Shown in pieces: positions 1 through 8,076 of a stretch of 64,000 nucleotides of DNA. Positions within the stretch are counted from its first letter, which is position 1; every line of letters starts with the position of its first letter. Under the pieces are notes generated by a model, which searched no databases, was not told the DNA's origin, and worked only from the letters and a program-made list of their open reading frames with translations. Location: assembly GCF_900115665.1 (NCBI RefSeq), contig NZ_FOXH01000010.1, positions 124,001 through 188,000 of the forward strand. Reading direction: 5' to 3'. The translations under genes and the position numbers were made by a program. Source of the stretch: Pseudarcicella hirudinis. Its GTDB lineage: Bacteria; Bacteroidota; Bacteroidia; Cytophagales; Spirosomataceae.

Positions 1-338
1 CGGTAGGTTCACTTGCTGAGGCAATCACTGCAAAATTTGGTTCATTTGACGATTTTAAAGCTGAATTTAAAAAAGCAGGTATTGGTCGTTTCGGTTCTGG
101 CTGGGCCTGGTTAGTAGCTCAGAAAGATGGCTCAATTGCGATTTCATCCACCCCAAATCAAGACAATCCGTTGATGGATGTTGCTGAGGTGAAAGGTACA
201 CCAATTATTGGTCTTGATGTATGGGAACATGCGTATTATCTGAAGTTTCAGAACAAGCGCCCTGATTATATTGATGCATTCTGGAATGTATTAAACTGGG
301 AAGCTGCTGAAGCACGTTATAAAGCCGCTAAGGCTTAG
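1..338 (+). CDS. Superoxide dismutase (Fe/Mn), C-terminal part
   Basis: This is the 3' part of a superoxide dismutase gene that begins before the window; the reading frame is the one starting at base 3 and ends at a TAG. The visible 111 residues carry the C-terminal Fe/Mn-SOD domain. The family-diagnostic segment [18 protein letters not shown] contains the metal-ligand Asp and His, preceded by GSGWAWLV and followed by FWNVLNW. The enzyme converts superoxide to oxygen and hydrogen peroxide. Metal preference (Fe, Mn or cambialistic) cannot be decided without the N-terminal half. A tRNA gene with its own promoter follows, so the gene probably ends its transcription unit here. Confidence 0.95.
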   Translation, partial: VGSLAEAITAKFGSFDDFKAEFKKAGIGRFGSGWAWLVAQKDGSIAISSTPNQDNPLMDVAEVKGTPIIGLDVWEHAYYLKFQNKRPDYIDAFWNVLNWEAAEARYKAAKA

Positions 339-346
339 ATAGTTAG

Positions 347-421
347 AACGAACAATTATCAAAACCTCATTTTTTTTGATAAAATTTCATTCAAATTCTT
401 GTATTTTGATAATTGTTCGTT
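347..421. repeat. Perfect 18-bp inverted repeat overlapping tRNA-His promoter
   Basis: The arm AACGAACAATTATCAAAA (347-364) is exactly complementary to 404-421, with a 39-base T-rich loop. The right arm fills most of the spacer of the tRNA-His promoter. There is no clean T-run after the stem, so it is not a standard terminator for the sod gene, although that remains possible. Confidence 0.8.
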
Positions 422-428
422 AATTTTG
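399..428 (+). promoter_or_regulatory. Promoter of tRNA-His (Bacteroidota consensus)
   Basis: TTG at 399-401, a 19-bp spacer and TAATTTTG at 421-428 fit the Bacteroidota sigma-A consensus (TTG / TAnnTTTG). The predicted transcription start lies about 10 bases upstream of the tRNA. Confidence 0.65.
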
Positions 429-444
429 CATTCCCAAAACACAC

Positions 445-520
445 GGAGATTGTAGCTCAGCTGGTTAGAGCATCGGTTTGTGGTTCCGAGGGTCGTGGGT
501 TCGAACCCCATCATTCTCCC
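445..520 (+). tRNA. tRNA-His (anticodon GTG)
   Basis: The cloverleaf can be drawn by eye. The T-arm is GTGGG-TTCGAAC-CCCAT. The anticodon stem encloses a loop TTGTGGT with GTG at positions 34-36. The D-arm has GCTC/GAGC. An extra 5' G (G-1) faces a C at position 73, the identity element of histidine tRNAs. There is one T-T mismatch in the acceptor stem. The CCA end is not fully encoded (C-A-G follows). A terminator follows immediately, so this is a monocistronic tRNA. Confidence 0.93.
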
Positions 521-522
521 AG

Positions 523-552
523 AGCCTTGTCATTATGACAAGGCTTTTTTTT
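523..552 (+). terminator. Rho-independent terminator of tRNA-His
   Basis: AGCCTTGTCAT pairs with ATGACAAGGCT, followed by a run of T. It sits directly after the tRNA. Confidence 0.88.
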
Positions 553-596
553 ATAATAATGAATAACCATTTTCGGGTAAGAATAATGATGTTTCT

Positions 597-1301
597 ATGC
601 AGCCAAATCATCTCCATGATATTTTGACCCTACGATACAGGAAAGTTATTTTCGTTATTTTACCATTAATGTATATTGCAGGGGTTATTGGTCTTCAGAT
701 ACCCTTTACCCAGGAGCTTTTCAAATCTCTTTCCCCATTTAACCTTTGGATTTCTCTGGCACTTTTGCTTCTTTTTCAGGAAGAATACAATAGAAAATTT
801 ATTGTTTTTAGCCTTATCGTTTTCAGCACCGGCTTTTTTGTGGAAGTTTTAGGAGTAAAAACCGGGGTGATTTTCGGGGAATATGTTTACGGGAAGACCC
901 TGGGATTTAAAATATTTGATGTTCCGCTTACAATTGGAGCCAATTGGCTTACCTTAATTTATTGTACCGGAATATGCTCTGATAAAATAACTGCCTTTCT
1001 AAGCAAGCATGTTCATACAGGGTTTTCGGCAAATATGTTTGCATCAGTATCAGGAGCCTTTCTAATGACTGCACTGGATGTTTTAATTGAACCTGTTGCC
1101 GTAAGACTTGATTTCTGGCATTGGAAAGATGGAATAATACCTGTGCAGAATTACATCGCCTGGTTTGTGATTAGTTTTATCCTCCATGTGTATTTTAATA
1201 AATCCCGGTTTTCTAAGACAAACGCTTTAGCTCTGAGATTACTGCTTTTAGAGGTTTTGTTTTTCAGCGCACATACTTTAGCATTCGCTTTGTTGTCCTG
1301 A
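597..1301 (+). CDS. Carotenoid biosynthesis protein, CruF/DUF422-like
   Basis: An integral membrane protein of 234 residues with about seven hydrophobic segments. It matches the carotenoid biosynthesis (DUF422) family, whose characterised members include CruF, a hydratase adding water to the psi end of carotenoids. Family-like features are the segment FFVEVLGVKTGVIFGEYVYG (about residues 80-100), the ALDVLIEPVAVRLDFWHW region (about 160-178) with charged residues between helices, and the DVPLTIGANWLTL stretch. Next downstream is a MerR regulator with a cobalamin-binding-like domain, a class known to control carotenogenesis, which supports the assignment. The exact reaction is inferred only from the family. 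No Shine-Dalgarno sequence precedes the ATG. Confidence 0.82.
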   Translation: MQPNHLHDILTLRYRKVIFVILPLMYIAGVIGLQIPFTQELFKSLSPFNLWISLALLLLFQEEYNRKFIVFSLIVFSTGFFVEVLGVKTGVIFGEYVYGKTLGFKIFDVPLTIGANWLTLIYCTGICSDKITAFLSKHVHTGFSANMFASVSGAFLMTALDVLIEPVAVRLDFWHWKDGIIPVQNYIAWFVISFILHVYFNKSRFSKTNALALRLLLLEVLFFSAHTLAFALLS

Positions 1302-1510
1302 TGCATTGATATTCAGGAAATTGGATATAATTTTAAACTTTTTTAAAAAAGAAAAGTTCTGTTAATATTCATATCTTAAGGACCGATGACAGAAAACAAT
1401 GGAGGCCACATTATTTGAGAAAAAACAACCTGCCAGCGTAAAATAATTTCTATTCAGATAAATCTTAGGAAGAAGGTTACATATTTCAGCAAGACAAGAT
1501 AGACCACAAG

Positions 1511-2392
1511 ATGAGTATTTATTCCATAAAAGATTTAGAGCAACTTTCAGGTATTAAAGCTCATACACTAAGAATTTGGGAGCAGCGATATGATATTCTG
1601 CGGCCTAACCGTACAGATACCAATATTCGTACTTATGATGACGGGGATCTGAAATTGGTATTGAATATTGCTTTATTGAAGGAACACGGATATAAAATCT
1701 CCGAAATTTCAAAAATGACACCTGAGACAATGAGTAAGGAAGTCGTGAAAATTTCTGACCAGCAACTCAGTTATCCTGATCAGATTCATGCGCTGACATT
1801 GTCGATGCTTGACTTAGATGAAGAGAGGTTTGAGAAAATTATTAATACAAATACAATTCAGTATGGGTTTGAAACGATGATGATTAACATCATTTATCCA
1901 TTCTTAAGCCGTATTGGTACCTTATGGGTAACAGGATCGATCGGACCTGCGCAGGAACATTTTATCTCCAATCTTGTCAGACAAAAAATAATTGTTGCTA
2001 TAGACGGACAGCTTGCTACTTTAAAACCCGGAGCGAAGAAATTTTTACTTTGTTTACCTGAAGGAGAATTACATGAATTGAGTTTACTTTTTGGTAATTA
2101 TATCATTCGGGCCAGGCAGAATAAGGTAATTTACCTTGGTCAGAGTTTACCTTTTTCTGAATTGCTTTTCGCTTATAAAGTCCATAAACCGGATTATATA
2201 TTCTCAGTAATAACATCTGTTCCGGGGCCGGATGAGGTACAGAGTTATGTTTATGAATTGTCTAATGCTTTTCCGGAAGCGAAGATACTATTGAGTGGAT
2301 ATCAGGTGGTTGGACAGGATATTGATTGTCCTGAAAACGTAAGGATTCTGATTCAGATGAAAGAATTAGGAGGGATTGTAGCAGGGAACTAA
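1511..2392 (+). CDS. MerR-family regulator with CarH-like cobalamin-binding domain
   Basis: The N-terminal MerR winged helix spans about residues 1-75 (YSIKDLEQLSGIKAHTLRIW). It is followed by a helical bundle (about 88-165) and a Rossmann-like B12-binding domain (about 175-290). Residues used by the light sensor CarH to hold adenosylcobalamin can be seen: W139 nine residues before E149-H150 in the helical part, and E186-x-H188 in the Rossmann part. This points to a light- or B12-responsive repressor of the CarH/LitR group. Target genes probably include the carotenoid gene just upstream, 209 bases away in the same direction. Cofactor binding is inference from these residues. The gene ends in a strong terminator shared with the convergent manC. 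Confidence 0.85.
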   Translation: MSIYSIKDLEQLSGIKAHTLRIWEQRYDILRPNRTDTNIRTYDDGDLKLVLNIALLKEHGYKISEISKMTPETMSKEVVKISDQQLSYPDQIHALTLSMLDLDEERFEKIINTNTIQYGFETMMINIIYPFLSRIGTLWVTGSIGPAQEHFISNLVRQKIIVAIDGQLATLKPGAKKFLLCLPEGELHELSLLFGNYIIRARQNKVIYLGQSLPFSELLFAYKVHKPDYIFSVITSVPGPDEVQSYVYELSNAFPEAKILLSGYQVVGQDIDCPENVRILIQMKELGGIVAGN

Positions 2393-2424
2393 AAAGCGGC
2401 CGGATTTCAATCCGGCCGCTTTTT
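2391..2424. terminator. Bidirectional terminator between merR-type gene and manC
   Basis: AAAAAGCGGCCGGATT pairs perfectly with its complement across a 2-base gap, with T-runs on both strands. It lies between two convergent genes and serves both. Confidence 0.92.
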
Positions 2425-2429
2425 AGTTC

Positions 2430-3497
2430 TTAAATAAAATGATCGCCTCTTTCCTGAGCGTCAGTTACAAAATTCTTGACTTTTTGCTCCTGATCTTTCT
2501 GACAGATCATTAAAACATTATCATATTCTGCTACAATATATCCATCCAAACCCTGTACCACGACTAATCTTTCCTGAGGTGTTTTGATAATGCTGTTTTT
2601 TACATCATACAGCATCACATGGCCGTCTGTTACATTCTCGCTTTCGTCCTTATTGGAAACCTCATATAGTGATTTCCAGGTTCCCAGGTCAGACCATCCA
2701 AAATCACTTAATACCACAAAAACATTCTGTGCTTTTTCCATGATACCATTGTCAATAGAAATGCTCTTGCAAATGTGGTATGCCTTGCTGATAAAATCTG
2801 ATTCCTGATCTGTGAAATAAAAAGGCTCTCCGTCGTCAAAAATCTCAGCCATCTTAGGAAGATATAAATCAAATGCTTTTTTAATGGCTCTTACATTCCA
2901 TACAAAAATTCCGGCATTCCATACGTATTCACCGCTTTCCAGAAAAGCTTTTGCCAGCTCAAGATGAGGTTTTTCTGTAAATGTTTTTACTTTTTTAACC
3001 TCATTATCGTCCTGAATGTATTGAATATAGCCATAGCCGGTGTCCGGACGGCTTGGCTGAATACCTAACGTTACCAATACATCTTCATTCATTGCTTCAT
3101 TGATGGCAATGTTTATCCTGCGTTCAAATTCTCTTTCCTGAAGAATAATATGATCAGAAGGAGCAACAATGATATTGGCATTAGGATTCTTTTTGGCAAT
3201 TTTATAGCTGGCATAAGCAACACAGGGTGCAGTGTTTCTGCGGATGGGCTCAGCAAGAATTTGTTCGTCAGACAGAAACGGGAGCTGTTGTTTAATCAGA
3301 TTTACGTAATCTGCACTGGTAACGATGTAAATATTTTCTTTGGGACAAATACCATCAAACCGGGCAGCCGTTTGCTGAAGCAGGGATTTGCCTGTTCCCA
3401 GCACATCATGGAATTGTTTAGGATTATTTGTCCGACTAAAAGGCCAGAATCTTGTTCCTACACCTCCAGCCATAATAACTACAAAGTTGTTGTTCAT
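2430..3497 (-). CDS. manC: Mannose-1-phosphate guanylyltransferase
   Basis: Makes GDP-mannose from mannose-1-phosphate and GTP for surface polysaccharide or glycoprotein synthesis in the cytoplasm. The 355-residue protein starts with the nucleotidyltransferase signature VIMAGGVGTRFWPFSR and PKQF (residues 7-29). It continues with IVAPSDHII (about 109-117), TGYGYI and the FTEKP motif of the sugar-binding site, and WNAGIFVW. It has the single-domain length; the C-terminal phosphomannose isomerase domain of bifunctional enzymes is absent. The gene follows the DUF3089 lipoprotein gene after 20 bases on the same strand, so they are probably co-transcribed. Confidence 0.93.
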   Translation of the reverse strand: MNNNFVVIMAGGVGTRFWPFSRTNNPKQFHDVLGTGKSLLQQTAARFDGICPKENIYIVTSADYVNLIKQQLPFLSDEQILAEPIRRNTAPCVAYASYKIAKKNPNANIIVAPSDHIILQEREFERRINIAINEAMNEDVLVTLGIQPSRPDTGYGYIQYIQDDNEVKKVKTFTEKPHLELAKAFLESGEYVWNAGIFVWNVRAIKKAFDLYLPKMAEIFDDGEPFYFTDQESDFISKAYHICKSISIDNGIMEKAQNVFVVLSDFGWSDLGTWKSLYEVSNKDESENVTDGHVMLYDVKNSIIKTPQERLVVVQGLDGYIVAEYDNVLMICQKDQEQKVKNFVTDAQERGDHFI

Positions 3498-3517
3498 TGT
3501 AAAGTGTTGAAAAGTAA

Positions 3518-4549
3518 TTAATGTGCTTCTTTTAAAAAGTTATCTATTCTAAGGGCAGCGTTTTCACGAATGCTCATGTAGAAGAAATTAATATCAGCTT
3601 TATGCCATACTTTGGTTTTAAGCAAAAACCTTCCTTTGATATAAGGCTGACTGATCCAAAGCATCCCCTGATGGTTCTGTGCATCGGTTAATTCGGGAAT
3701 CATTCTGAATCTCAAACCTACTCCACCTTTGTTTAATTCTTTAGGTGCATAATTTTCATCAAGACTCCAGGTCAGTGGATTGGTACTTACAGAGGATCTT
3801 AAGCCATTTTCGTACCAGGATGGATAATAGTCTCTGGTAAAAGTGTTCCAAGATACGAAACAACCTACTTCTTTTGCAGATTTACAAGGTTTAATATTTG
3901 TAAAACTATTATAAGAAGTAGAAATTCCTATCAGATAAGCGGCAACTAACTGCGTTTGTAAGGGTTTTTCGTCAAAAAATTCTTTGATCAGCCGGGTAGC
4001 GTGGACTGTTCCCTGGCTGTGAGATGCAATAATGACAGGCCTTCCATGATTATAGTTTCTTAAATAATATTCAAAAGCTGACTTTACATCTTCATAGGCG
4101 AGATTCAGTGCATTGTCTCTATCCTGATGATTTTTCGTAAAAAAAGCAAAATAATGTGCTTGCCGGTATCTTGGCGCATAAATTTTGCAGGAACCATTAA
4201 AGACTGATGCCTGATTCAGAATCGTAGAATAATCTACATTTTGATTCATTTCAGCATTATTGACATCTGCGTTCCAGATATATTGATCTTTGGGCTCACC
4301 GGTAAATATAGTAGGGTGAACAAAGAAAACATCTGCTAAAGCTGTTGCCTGTTCATTTTTCAGATTAGAATTAACAGGAATGCTGTCTGCCGGATCGACT
4401 TTTGAAGGTAAAGACGCCCAGTTTTCCTCTCTGCTGTAGTCAGGCCTGGGTGGTACTGAGGTATGATTGAAATCCTCTTTGATTATCGTAAGATTCTTTT
4501 TACAACTGACTAAAGAAATTGTAATGAGTAAGATAATGAGATTTTTCAT
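3518..4549 (-). CDS. DUF3089 alpha/beta-hydrolase-like lipoprotein
   Basis: A 343-residue exported protein. A short hydrophobic signal ends in LVSC (C16), a lipobox, so it is probably anchored in the outer membrane. The mature part matches the DUF3089 family: DVFFVHPTIF, IYAPRYRQAHYFAF, and a nucleophile elbow ASHSQGT that predicts a serine hydrolase. The substrate is unknown; related proteins are annotated only as hypothetical or lysophospholipase-like. It is the first gene of a two-gene unit with manC. No clear promoter was recognised in the 223-base divergent gap to the TonB-dependent receptor. Confidence 0.82.
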   Translation of the reverse strand: MKNLIILLITISLVSCKKNLTIIKEDFNHTSVPPRPDYSREENWASLPSKVDPADSIPVNSNLKNEQATALADVFFVHPTIFTGEPKDQYIWNADVNNAEMNQNVDYSTILNQASVFNGSCKIYAPRYRQAHYFAFFTKNHQDRDNALNLAYEDVKSAFEYYLRNYNHGRPVIIASHSQGTVHATRLIKEFFDEKPLQTQLVAAYLIGISTSYNSFTNIKPCKSAKEVGCFVSWNTFTRDYYPSWYENGLRSSVSTNPLTWSLDENYAPKELNKGGVGLRFRMIPELTDAQNHQGMLWISQPYIKGRFLLKTKVWHKADINFFYMSIRENAALRIDNFLKEAH

Positions 4550-4772
4550 ATGTATATATTGTCATTACAGGATTTGGATAAGTAGAAATTACTATAAAAT
4601 ATTAACTTGAAACTTTAAATATTCGATTTTATGGAAAATAATCGGCAAGCATAACATTATATAATAATTTTTGGAAAATTTTGTAACATGTTTATTTTTT
4701 TTAACCGAATAATTTGCATCTTTATGGCGTAAAGCTAGGTAATACAACTGTTAATACAATAAAAATCAGATT

Positions 4773-7730
4773 ATGAAATCAAATTTTACAATTTTGCGGT
4801 TTAGCACAATAACCGTATTAATCCTGCTGATAGGAATAACTTCATTTGCACAAACTAAGATTTCAGGAAAGGTATCAGATGCTTCAACCAAGGAATCTCT
4901 TGTAGGTGTAAGTATCTCTGTAAAAGGAAAAGTGGTTGGAACGATTACTGATCAGAAAGGTAATTTTTCTTTAACAACTGTTACACCTGTACCTTTTAAA
5001 ATCGGAGTGACGATTGTCGGGTATGCCCCCCAGGAATTTACCATAACAGATAGTAAATCTGATTTAAATATTCAGATGGTAGAACAATCTGTGATGGGCC
5101 AGGAAGTGGTTGTTTCGGCCTCCAGAGTGGAGGAAAACATTATGAAATCGGCTGCGTCAATTGAAAAAATGGATATTCGTGCTATCAGAGAAACCCCGTC
5201 CGTAAACTTTTATGATGCGCTAGCTAATATAAAAGGTGTGGAAATGAGTACACAATCGCTCACCTTTAAGTCGGTTAATACACGTGGATTTAATTCGAAT
5301 GGTAACGTGCGGATGGTGCAGTTAATGGATGGAATGGATAATCAGGCTCCGGGCTTAAATTTCTCGGTGGGTAATATCGTAGGAATGTCTGAACTTGATG
5401 TAGAAAGTGTTGAATTAATTCCGGGAGCTGCTTCGGCTTTATATGGCCCAAATGCCATTAACGGGATTCTTCTGATGAATTCTAAAAGTCCGTTTCTTTA
5501 TCAGGGCTTAAGTGCTTCGGTAAAAACAGGAATTATGAATGAAAGTAACAGAAGTACTGCTACTACTAACTTCAATGATATTTCAGTACGTTATGCCAAA
5601 GCATTTAATAACAAATTCGCTTTTAAAGTTAATTTTTCTTATTTGGGAGCGAAAGACTGGGAAGCAACAGATTACAGAGACGGATATAACCTGAGTAATT
5701 CACTTTTTGCTAATCCGAACAGAGCTACCAACCCGAATCAGGGATATGACGGTGTGAATACCTATGGAGATGAAACCGCTTCAGATTTACCAATTGGTGC
5801 CGGCGGATCGAATGTCAGGGTTTCAAGAACAGGATATTATGAAAAAGACCTGGTTGATTACAATACCAGAAGTTTGAAATTCAATGCCAGTTTACATTAC
5901 AGACTTACAGAAAAAGTAGAAGCCATTATTCAGGGTAATTATGGAAACGGTACCAGCGTTTATACAGGACAGGATCGTTACAGTCTTAAGAATTTTGACC
6001 TGGGACAGTATAAAATCGAATTGAAAGGAGATAATTTCTTCTTACGTGCTTATACCACTCAGGAGCGTTCAGGAGATTCTTATGCTGCAGGTACTTTAGG
6101 CCAGCTGGTGAATGAAGCGTATAATCCAAGTGTAATCCGTAATGCTTCAGGAGCAGTAATAGGTGGCTGGTTTGCAGAGTATGCTACAGCTTTTGCAGGT
6201 GGGGTTCCAGGTGTAACAGGAGGTAACCCTGCAGCAGCCAGAGCCTTTGCCGACAGAAACAGACTGGTTCCGGGAACACAGCAGTTTGATGATGCAGTAA
6301 ATGCTATTAAAAAGAAACCAATTCCAAACGGAGCCGGATTTAATGACAAGACCAATCTTTACCACTATGAAGGAATGTACAATTTCAAAAACAGTGTAAA
6401 GTTTGCTGAAATCATTGTCGGAGGTAACTACAGAGTTTATTCATTAAACTCAGAAGGAACTCTTTTTGCAGATAAAGACGGAAGAAGTATCAGTATTAAA
6501 GAATGGGGTGCTTACGGACAAATTTCAAAATCTTTCTTCTCTGATGTTTTGAAATTGAGTGCATCAGCAAGATATGATAAAAATGAGAATTTCGATGGTC
6601 AGTTTACACCAAGGGTTTCGGCAGTAATTTCTCCAAATCCTGAGCAAAACTTCCGTGTTTCTTACCAGACTGGTTTCCGTATTCCTACAACACAAAACCA
6701 ATACATCGATCTGAAAACTCCTCAGGCTTATCTGATCGGAGGTTTACCTGAATTTACCAACAGATTTAACAGTGCTACTAACCCTGCATTTACCAGAAAT
6801 ACTTTCTTATCTGCAGTAGCTGATATTACAGCTCAGGTAACAGCTTTGGGTACTCAGTTAGGTAATAGCTTAGCACAGGAATTTGGTGCTAATCCTGGTG
6901 CTTTCTTCCAGAAATATGGTATTACACCAACTTCTGATCCGGCGGCTATTCAGGCAGCGATTAAAAACCTTGCTACTCAGCAGGCAACGGCTCAGACGCC
7001 TCAGATTGCGGCAGGTGTGTTAGCTTCAGGAAAGTATCAGCCTTATCAGCAAAAAACTTTCAAGCCTGAAAAAGTAAGAACAATAGAACTTGGATACAAA
7101 GGCCTGCTTACTCCTAAATTATTCCTTGATGCTTATTATTACCACAATACTTACAAGGATTTTACTTATCAGGAGATTGTTTTACAATCAACCAGTGGTT
7201 CTCCGCTTGGTTTGCTGAATACCGGAACACGTCAGGTTTATGCATTCCCTGCTACCAGTGAAGGAGAAACTACTTCGGAAGGCTGGGGTATTGGTTTAGA
7301 CTACAGACTGGATAAAGGTTATAATGTTGGATTCAATGTTTCTAAAAACTCTCTTAACGGATTTGATAATAATATCTTAAATTCAGGAGGCCGTGCTGAA
7401 TTTAATACACCAAACTATCGCTTGAATGCAAGTCTTGGAAATAGAAATATCGGTGGCTCTGGATTTGGATTTAACGTTACCTGGAGATATCAGGAAGGAT
7501 TTGTATGGCAGTCAGGTTTTACTGCGGCATGGAGTGCAACGGATACAAACATCCCGTCATTTAATACTTTAGATGCTCAGATTTCAAAGAAACTGACAGG
7601 AATTAAATCTATCCTGAAAATCGGCGGAACAAATATTCTTGGTAAATCTTACACTACTTCATTTGGAAACCCTTCTGTAGGATCAATGTTTTACGTAGGT
7701 CTTACTTTCGATGAATTATTGAATAAGTAA
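4773..7730 (+). CDS. TonB-dependent receptor with carboxypeptidase-like N-domain
   Basis: A 985-residue outer-membrane importer. A signal peptide (cleavage near SFAQ, residue 27) precedes a CarboxypepD_reg-like beta-sandwich (about 29-110). Next come the plug domain (about 113-245; key segments VVVSASRVEENI, NTRGFNSNGNVRMVQLMDG and VELIPGAASALYGPNAINGI) and a 22-strand-type barrel ending in an aromatic-rich strand (MFYVGLTFDELL). There is no SusD-like partner next to it, so it is an orphan receptor with unknown substrate rather than a glycan-uptake SusC. A segment at about residues 680-755 is unusually rich in Ala, Gln and Thr and probably forms an extracellular loop. A hairpin terminator follows the stop. 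Confidence 0.93.
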   Translation: MKSNFTILRFSTITVLILLIGITSFAQTKISGKVSDASTKESLVGVSISVKGKVVGTITDQKGNFSLTTVTPVPFKIGVTIVGYAPQEFTITDSKSDLNIQMVEQSVMGQEVVVSASRVEENIMKSAASIEKMDIRAIRETPSVNFYDALANIKGVEMSTQSLTFKSVNTRGFNSNGNVRMVQLMDGMDNQAPGLNFSVGNIVGMSELDVESVELIPGAASALYGPNAINGILLMNSKSPFLYQGLSASVKTGIMNESNRSTATTNFNDISVRYAKAFNNKFAFKVNFSYLGAKDWEATDYRDGYNLSNSLFANPNRATNPNQGYDGVNTYGDETASDLPIGAGGSNVRVSRTGYYEKDLVDYNTRSLKFNASLHYRLTEKVEAIIQGNYGNGTSVYTGQDRYSLKNFDLGQYKIELKGDNFFLRAYTTQERSGDSYAAGTLGQLVNEAYNPSVIRNASGAVIGGWFAEYATAFAGGVPGVTGGNPAAARAFADRNRLVPGTQQFDDAVNAIKKKPIPNGAGFNDKTNLYHYEGMYNFKNSVKFAEIIVGGNYRVYSLNSEGTLFADKDGRSISIKEWGAYGQISKSFFSDVLKLSASARYDKNENFDGQFTPRVSAVISPNPEQNFRVSYQTGFRIPTTQNQYIDLKTPQAYLIGGLPEFTNRFNSATNPAFTRNTFLSAVADITAQVTALGTQLGNSLAQEFGANPGAFFQKYGITPTSDPAAIQAAIKNLATQQATAQTPQIAAGVLASGKYQPYQQKTFKPEKVRTIELGYKGLLTPKLFLDAYYYHNTYKDFTYQEIVLQSTSGSPLGLLNTGTRQVYAFPATSEGETTSEGWGIGLDYRLDKGYNVGFNVSKNSLNGFDNNILNSGGRAEFNTPNYRLNASLGNRNIGGSGFGFNVTWRYQEGFVWQSGFTAAWSATDTNIPSFNTLDAQISKKLTGIKSILKIGGTNILGKSYTTSFGNPSVGSMFYVGLTFDELLNK

Positions 7731-7753
7731 CAGATTACAATATCTGATTTAGA

Positions 7754-7792
7754 AACGGGGAAGAAGTATAATTTACTTCTTCCCCGTTTTTG
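7754..7792 (+). terminator. Terminator after TonB-dependent receptor
   Basis: AAACGGGGAAGAAGTA pairs with its complement across a short loop and is followed by TTTTT. The remaining 210 bases up to the next hairpin hold no gene or motif that I recognise. Confidence 0.9.
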
Positions 7793-8006
7793 CATTCAGG
7801 GCGCCGATTTGTAAAACAAAGCGTTCATGTATGGTATTGCTGATAATGTTTGTCCTCTACCGGCAAATTATTCATGGTTTTCCCCGGTTTGTTGAGTGAA
7901 ATACTTTTGGTTTTAATTGCATAACGCTCTCAGGCCTTTCATAGCTTATGCTCTGCTTTCAATCATTATGAAAAGAAAGACCTGGCTTCAACGATTTATA
8001 TCCATT

Positions 8007-8045
8007 AAAAAAGCATCGAAATCAATGAAGATTCCGATGCTTTTA
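8007..8045 (-). terminator. Terminator of the S41 protease gene
   Basis: On the minus strand, AAAAGCATCGGAATC pairs with GATTTCGATGCTTTT (one mismatch) and runs into a T-tract. It lies just past the stop of the protease gene. Confidence 0.85.
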
Positions 8046-8076
8046 AATATTGATTGATTTTACAATCAGAAGATTT

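Noticed and set aside
4550-4772. Promoter of the TonB-dependent receptor at 4710 (TAATTTG)
   Set aside because: The box is one base short of TAnnTTTG and lacks a properly spaced TTG, so it is not listed as a feature.
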